Below are positions 12,708 to 12,709 of a stretch of 12,709 nucleotides of DNA, piece after piece (position 1 is the first letter of the stretch; each line of letters starts with the position of its first letter). A model generated the notes under the pieces. The model had not been told where the DNA came from, did not search any database, and saw only the letters and a list, made by a program, of their open reading frames with translations. A program made the position numbers and the translations under genes. Origin of the DNA: Oscillospiraceae bacterium (lineage in GTDB: Bacteria > Bacillota > Clostridia > Oscillospirales > Ruminococcaceae); contig JAQXNQ010000432.1 in NCBI GenBank assembly GCA_029098085.1, positions 1-12,709 on the forward strand, written 5' to 3'.

Positions 12708-12709
12708 AG

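Larger units (their letters stand above)
12376..12709. other. Non-coding, hairpin-rich segment
   Basis: About 330 bases up to the window edge contain no reading frame with a convincing ribosome binding site or recognisable product. The segment holds many hairpins: ATGCCCGCT/AGCGGGCAT with a GGA loop (12432-12452), two back-to-back CAAG-loop hairpins (12487-12506 and 12508-12529), a GACC-GAA-GGTC hairpin (12608-12618), CGACACGG/CCGTGTCG (12628-12635 with 12660-12667) and a palindrome at 12686-12705. The density is far above that of any other intergenic part here. It may be a structured RNA, a 3' untranslated region or an extragenic palindromic repeat element. The minus-strand terminator at 12343-12375 favours minus-strand transcription. 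Confidence 0.6.

Overview
The window is about 12.7 kb of a chromosome that looks like a GC-rich gut Clostridium of the Oscillospiraceae/Ruminococcaceae type. This is inferred from the Firmicutes gene order, Cys4-type (zinc) ribosomal proteins and adenylate kinase, strong AGGAGG ribosome binding sites, and GC-rich codon use mixed with frequent AGA. The species cannot be fixed from the sequence alone.

Bases 1-6955 are the end of the spc operon and the whole alpha operon, all on the + strand: rpmD (partial), rplO, secY, adk, map, a small KOW-domain gene, infA (TTG start), rpmJ, rpsM, rpsK, rpsD, rpoA and rplQ. A long GAAA-loop intrinsic terminator closes the block. Genes are packed with 2-40 bp gaps or overlaps. 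There are two larger gaps: 96 bp before rpsM and 91 bp before rpoA. Both hold hairpins that fit no coding role. The genes supply ribosome parts, the Sec channel, N-terminal Met removal, adenylate kinase and the RNA polymerase alpha subunit.

Bases 6956-8800 start with a good sigma-A-type promoter (6971-6999). A tightly coupled trio follows: an unknown membrane-anchored or secreted 128-aa protein, a YjjG-family HAD nucleotidase, and a PAP2 phosphatase. The stop codon of the PAP2 gene lies inside the -10 box of the next promoter, which drives an intact tRNA-Ala(GGC) followed directly by a terminator. Downstream are two decayed tandem copies of this tRNA, one still carrying its own terminator copy. 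A lipoprotein gene with its own promoter comes next (9058-9687), ending in two hairpins.

The right part (9795-12318) is on the - strand: a promoter, a MATE-family efflux transporter, and 33 bp later a uroporphyrinogen-decarboxylase-fold protein that lacks the haem-enzyme N-terminal signature and has a His-x-Cys motif like corrinoid methyltransferases. The last ~365 bases contain no convincing gene. They hold a dense set of hairpins, a pair of inverted 22-bp palindromes, a multi-helix fold ending in six T, and a strong minus-strand terminator whose gene or RNA lies further right.

Most of the window is core and ordinary. The best candidates for something undescribed are the hairpin-rich right end, the decayed tRNA repeats, and the two hairpin-bearing leaders in the alpha operon. 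No clear defence system, CRISPR array or transposase is visible.
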